NCBI RefSeq assembly: GCF_001612765.1
Contig: NZ_BDBB01000059.1
Span: 1 to 38,860 of the forward strand
DNA: 38,860 nucleotides
DNA from: Nocardia arthritidis NBRC 100137
GTDB taxonomy: Bacteria > Actinomycetota > Actinomycetes > Mycobacteriales > Mycobacteriaceae
Reading direction: 5' to 3'
In this document: positions 36,074 through 38,860 of the stretch, piece after piece
Layout: each line of letters begins with the position of its first letter
How positions within the stretch are numbered: the first letter of the stretch is position 1
Translations under genes and position numbers: made by a program
The notes under the pieces: generated by a model
Seen by the model: the letters and a program-made list of their open reading frames with translations, nothing else
The model's database searches: none
What the model was told of the DNA's origin: nothing

Positions 36074-38860
36074 ATGGTGGCAACCACCCAGCAGACGATT
36101 TCACCGAAGCGGTTCCGCGATGATCCGACCGACCTGGAGGCGGCCTATTTCCGGTGGATCCAGCCGGGTCCCTCGGCGTCGGCGATCACGGAACGGGCCG
36201 AGCGGATCTTCCGTCAGCATCTGGAGCTGGCGACCACCCGCGCGCCCGGTTCGGCGACCACCAGGGTCTACCGGCCGGACGACAGCGCGGGGGTCGGCGC
36301 CGCGATCCAGATCGTCAACGACGACATGCCGTTGCTGGTGGACTCGGTGACCGCCGCGCTGCGGCGCTTGGGCGCGACGGTCACCGAAGTCGTGCATCCC
36401 GTGTTCGACGTCTCGCGTGACGCCGACGGCCGGGTCTTGTCCATCGCGCCGCGCGACGGCGTCGCCGAGCCTGCCGGGGAGGCGGACGGACAAACCCTGC
36501 GCGAGTCGTGGATCCACGTGCAGTTGGGCGCGGGCCTGTCCGACGAACTGGTGGACCGGATCGAACAGGCGCTGCCGCCGCTGCTGGCCGACCTGCGCCG
36601 GGTCGCCGACGATACGCCGACCATGGTCGAGGTGCTCAATACCGTTGCCGGCCAGCTGGATCAGGCCGCGCAGTGGGCTGGTGACGCGGAGATCCCGCAG
36701 ACCGCCGGGCTGCTGCGCTGGCTGTCCGACGGGCACTTCACGCCGCTCGGCTACGGCTACTACCACTTCCGCCGCTCCGCGCCGAGCGCGAACGCCGACT
36801 TCGAACCGTGGCAGCTGCCGGGCACCGGGCTCGGCATCCTCGGCAACGGCGCCGACGCCGACATCAGCGTTCCCGTGGTCGGCGCGAAGCGCACGGTCCT
36901 GCGGATGGCCAACGGGTCGGTGGACTCGCTGCTGCCCGGGTCTCGGAACCTGTACTTCATCAGCGTGGCCGACTACGGCGCGAGCGACCCGAGCGGCCGC
37001 GCGGCCTGGGGCGACACCGTCAAGATGGTCAAGGGCGAACACGTCTTCGTGGGCACCTTCACCGTCGCGGGCCTGCACGAGAACATTCTCGACATCCCGG
37101 TCATCTCGCGGCGCGTGCTGCAGGTCATCGAATGGGCGGGCTTCGGCCTCGATTCGTTCTCCGGCCAGGCCATGCTGGAGATGATGCAGTCGTTCCCGCG
37201 GGTGGAGCTGTTCTCCACCGACGCGCGCAGGCTGTTCGAAACCGTCTCCGCCGTCATGAATCTGGGTTTGCGGCGGCAGGTGCGGATGTTCATCCGGCGC
37301 GATTCGCGCAGCGACACCATCTACTGCCTGGTCTACATGCCGCGCGACCGCTATTCCACCGAGGTCCGCGTGCGCATGGGCGACATCCTGCGCGAGCAGT
37401 TCGATGCCGAGCAGATCGCGTACTCGGCCCGGGCCACCGAATCGGAACTGGCCGTCGTCTACTTCACGGTGCACCGCAAGCCGGGCGCCGAGGCGGCCGA
37501 CATCTCCGAGGAGAATCGCGAGCGGATCCAGGAGTTGCTGCTGGCGACCACCTGGACCTGGAGCGACCGTCTGGTCGCCGAAGCGGCGGGCGCCTCCGAC
37601 GTGCCGCAGGCGCTGGTCACCGAGTACGCGGCGGCCTTCCCGGCGAGCTACCAGCAGGAGCACGAGCCCGCGCACGCGCTCAGCGACCTGCGCCGCCTCG
37701 AGCGACTGTCCGACGGCGCGATCGACACCGACTTCTACCGGCAGGGCGACCTGGGCGCCGCCGAATGGCGATTCACGCTCTACGTCGCGGGCGATGGCGT
37801 CTCGTTGAGCCGGGTGCTGCCGGTGCTGCACAGCCTCGGCGTCGAGGTGGTCGACGAGCGGCCCTATCGGATCACGCTGGCCGACCGGCCGGACCGCTGG
37901 ATCTACGACTTCGGGCTCCGGGTGACCGCCGCGCCGCTGCGGGAAGCGCTCGACAGCGAGCCGACCGCGCAGCTCGGGCATTCGGTGGACGCGGCATCGC
38001 TGCCGGAAACCAGTGTGCGGCGGCGTCTTCCCGATGCCGTGACCGCGATGTGGTTCGGCCGCGCCGAAGTCGACGGCCTGAACGAACTGGTATTGCGCGC
38101 CGGCTTGCACTGGCGTGAGGTTGCCCTGCTGCGCGCCTACGCGAAGTACCTGCAGCAGGCCGGTTTCGCCTACACCTTCGGGAACATCACCCGCGTCCTG
38201 CTCACCCATCCGGCGACGGCGCGGTCGTGCACCGACCTGTTCGCCGCGTACTTCGACCCGGACGACGTCGGCGCGGAGGCCGCGGATCGGGCGGCGGAGA
38301 TCGCCGAACGGCTGCAGGCCGAGATCGACGCGGTGGTCAGCCTGGACACCGACCGCATCCTGCGCGCCCTGTTCGGCCTGATCGAGGCGACCTTGCGGAC
38401 CAACTACTACCGGCGTGACGAGGCGGGCGACGCGCTGGACTACTTGTCGGTCAAGCTGAATCCGCACGCGATCGCCGAACTGCCGAAACCGAAGCCGCAG
38501 TTCGAGATCTTCGTGTATTCGCCTCGGGTGGAGGGCGTGCACCTGCGATTCGGCTCCGTCGCCCGCGGTGGTCTGCGGTGGTCGGACCGCTTGGAGGACT
38601 TCCGTACCGAGATCCTCGGTTTGGTCAAGGCGCAGGCGGTGAAGAACGCGGTGATCGTGCCGGTCGGCGCGAAGGGCGGCTTCGTGGTGAAGCAACCGCC
38701 GGCGGCCACGGGTGATCCGGTCGCGGACCGGCAGGCGCTGGGTTCCGAGGGCGTCGCCTGCTACCGCACGTTCATCTCCGGTCTGCTGGATGTCACCGAC
38801 AACGTGGACCGCGCGACCGGTGCGGTGCTTCCGCCCGCGCAGGTGGTGCGCCGCGACGAT
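36074..38860 (+). CDS. gdh: NAD-dependent glutamate dehydrogenase (large type), 5' part
   Basis: 929 codons from the ATG at 36074, running off the window; the mycobacterial enzyme (Rv2476c) is about 1620 residues, so a little over half is present. It opens MVATTQQTISPKRFRDD and has the typical N-terminal region (AAIQIVNDDMPLLVDSVTAA, about 76-95) with ACT-like regulatory segments. The catalytic region begins near 820 with VARGGLRWSDRLEDFRTEIL and VKAQAVKNAVIVPVGAKGGF (substrate-binding lysines). It converts glutamate and NAD to 2-oxoglutarate, ammonia and NADH in the cytosol. It is a housekeeping metabolic gene and probably marks the edge of the ESX locus. AAGGCAACGG upstream may serve as a weak ribosome binding site. 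Confidence 0.93.
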   Translation, partial: MVATTQQTISPKRFRDDPTDLEAAYFRWIQPGPSASAITERAERIFRQHLELATTRAPGSATTRVYRPDDSAGVGAAIQIVNDDMPLLVDSVTAALRRLGATVTEVVHPVFDVSRDADGRVLSIAPRDGVAEPAGEADGQTLRESWIHVQLGAGLSDELVDRIEQALPPLLADLRRVADDTPTMVEVLNTVAGQLDQAAQWAGDAEIPQTAGLLRWLSDGHFTPLGYGYYHFRRSAPSANADFEPWQLPGTGLGILGNGADADISVPVVGAKRTVLRMANGSVDSLLPGSRNLYFISVADYGASDPSGRAAWGDTVKMVKGEHVFVGTFTVAGLHENILDIPVISRRVLQVIEWAGFGLDSFSGQAMLEMMQSFPRVELFSTDARRLFETVSAVMNLGLRRQVRMFIRRDSRSDTIYCLVYMPRDRYSTEVRVRMGDILREQFDAEQIAYSARATESELAVVYFTVHRKPGAEAADISEENRERIQELLLATTWTWSDRLVAEAAGASDVPQALVTEYAAAFPASYQQEHEPAHALSDLRRLERLSDGAIDTDFYRQGDLGAAEWRFTLYVAGDGVSLSRVLPVLHSLGVEVVDERPYRITLADRPDRWIYDFGLRVTAAPLREALDSEPTAQLGHSVDAASLPETSVRRRLPDAVTAMWFGRAEVDGLNELVLRAGLHWREVALLRAYAKYLQQAGFAYTFGNITRVLLTHPATARSCTDLFAAYFDPDDVGAEAADRAAEIAERLQAEIDAVVSLDTDRILRALFGLIEATLRTNYYRRDEAGDALDYLSVKLNPHAIAELPKPKPQFEIFVYSPRVEGVHLRFGSVARGGLRWSDRLEDFRTEILGLVKAQAVKNAVIVPVGAKGGFVVKQPPAATGDPVADRQALGSEGVACYRTFISGLLDVTDNVDRATGAVLPPAQVVRRDD

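Noticed and set aside
36101..38695. A very long open frame on the minus strand opposite the glutamate dehydrogenase gene (similar ones lie opposite 1610-3640, 6504-9242 and 15801-18527)
   Set aside because: In DNA this rich in GC, the strand opposite a real gene stays open by codon bias. The plus-strand products are recognisable families, the minus-strand products are Arg/His/Gly-rich without domains.

Overview
The window comes from a high-GC, mycolic-acid-type actinomycete. Very high third-position GC, GTG starts, ATGA/GTGA overlaps and the gene families all fit a Nocardia-like genome (genus inferred, not proven). Almost all of it is one large type VII secretion (ESX) locus. The right end is the start of an NAD-glutamate dehydrogenase gene. 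The left end is the start of an unrelated-looking leftward gene.

Layout. (1) 1-301: 5' part of a leftward gene. (2) 729-8807: a tight rightward operon of accessory and substrate genes: a glycine-zipper protein, a Pro-rich protein, an EspB-like protein, two YbaB/EspL-like proteins, an unknown, an EspC-like protein and an EspK-like protein. (3) 8952-10874: a second EspK-like protein with an EspC-like head, closed by a strong terminator. (4) 11352-12473, leftward: a Met/Pro/Ala-rich substrate-like protein. (5) 12650-15283: an NlpC/P60 protein and a protein with a CpnT-like N-terminus, followed by two strong hairpins. (6) 15798-33720: the secretion machine itself, in the order eccA, eccB, eccC (all ATPase domains in one chain), two Esx-like genes, PE, PPE, espG, an EspI-like MinD ATPase, eccD, mycP, eccE. 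(7) 33737-35902: an EspR-like XRE regulator, a membrane protein with a discoidin-like domain and a zinc-ribbon membrane protein. (8) 36074-38860: NAD-glutamate dehydrogenase, running off the window.

How it works together. EccB, EccC, EccD and EccE would form the membrane pore, MycP the periplasmic protease, EccA and EspG the cytosolic ATPase/chaperone pair for PE-PPE. Substrates would be the Esx pair, PE/PPE, EspB-like, EspC-like and several Pro/Ala-rich proteins. The accessory set (EspB, EspL, EspK, EspI, EspR types) is that of mycobacterial ESX-1, but EccC is one chain.

Most notable signal. An 18-bp palindrome, TTCCC-N6-GGGAA with variable outer bases, recurs about ten times. Nearly every copy lies just upstream of a transcription unit of the locus. 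In the best copies a GACAAT -10-like hexamer follows exactly 4 bp later. This looks like an undescribed, locus-wide promoter/operator. Other points: both Esx-like proteins lack the Trp of the WXG motif, espG apparently starts at CTG, a broken gene may lie between eccC and the Esx pair, and tiny ORFs bridge several gene junctions.
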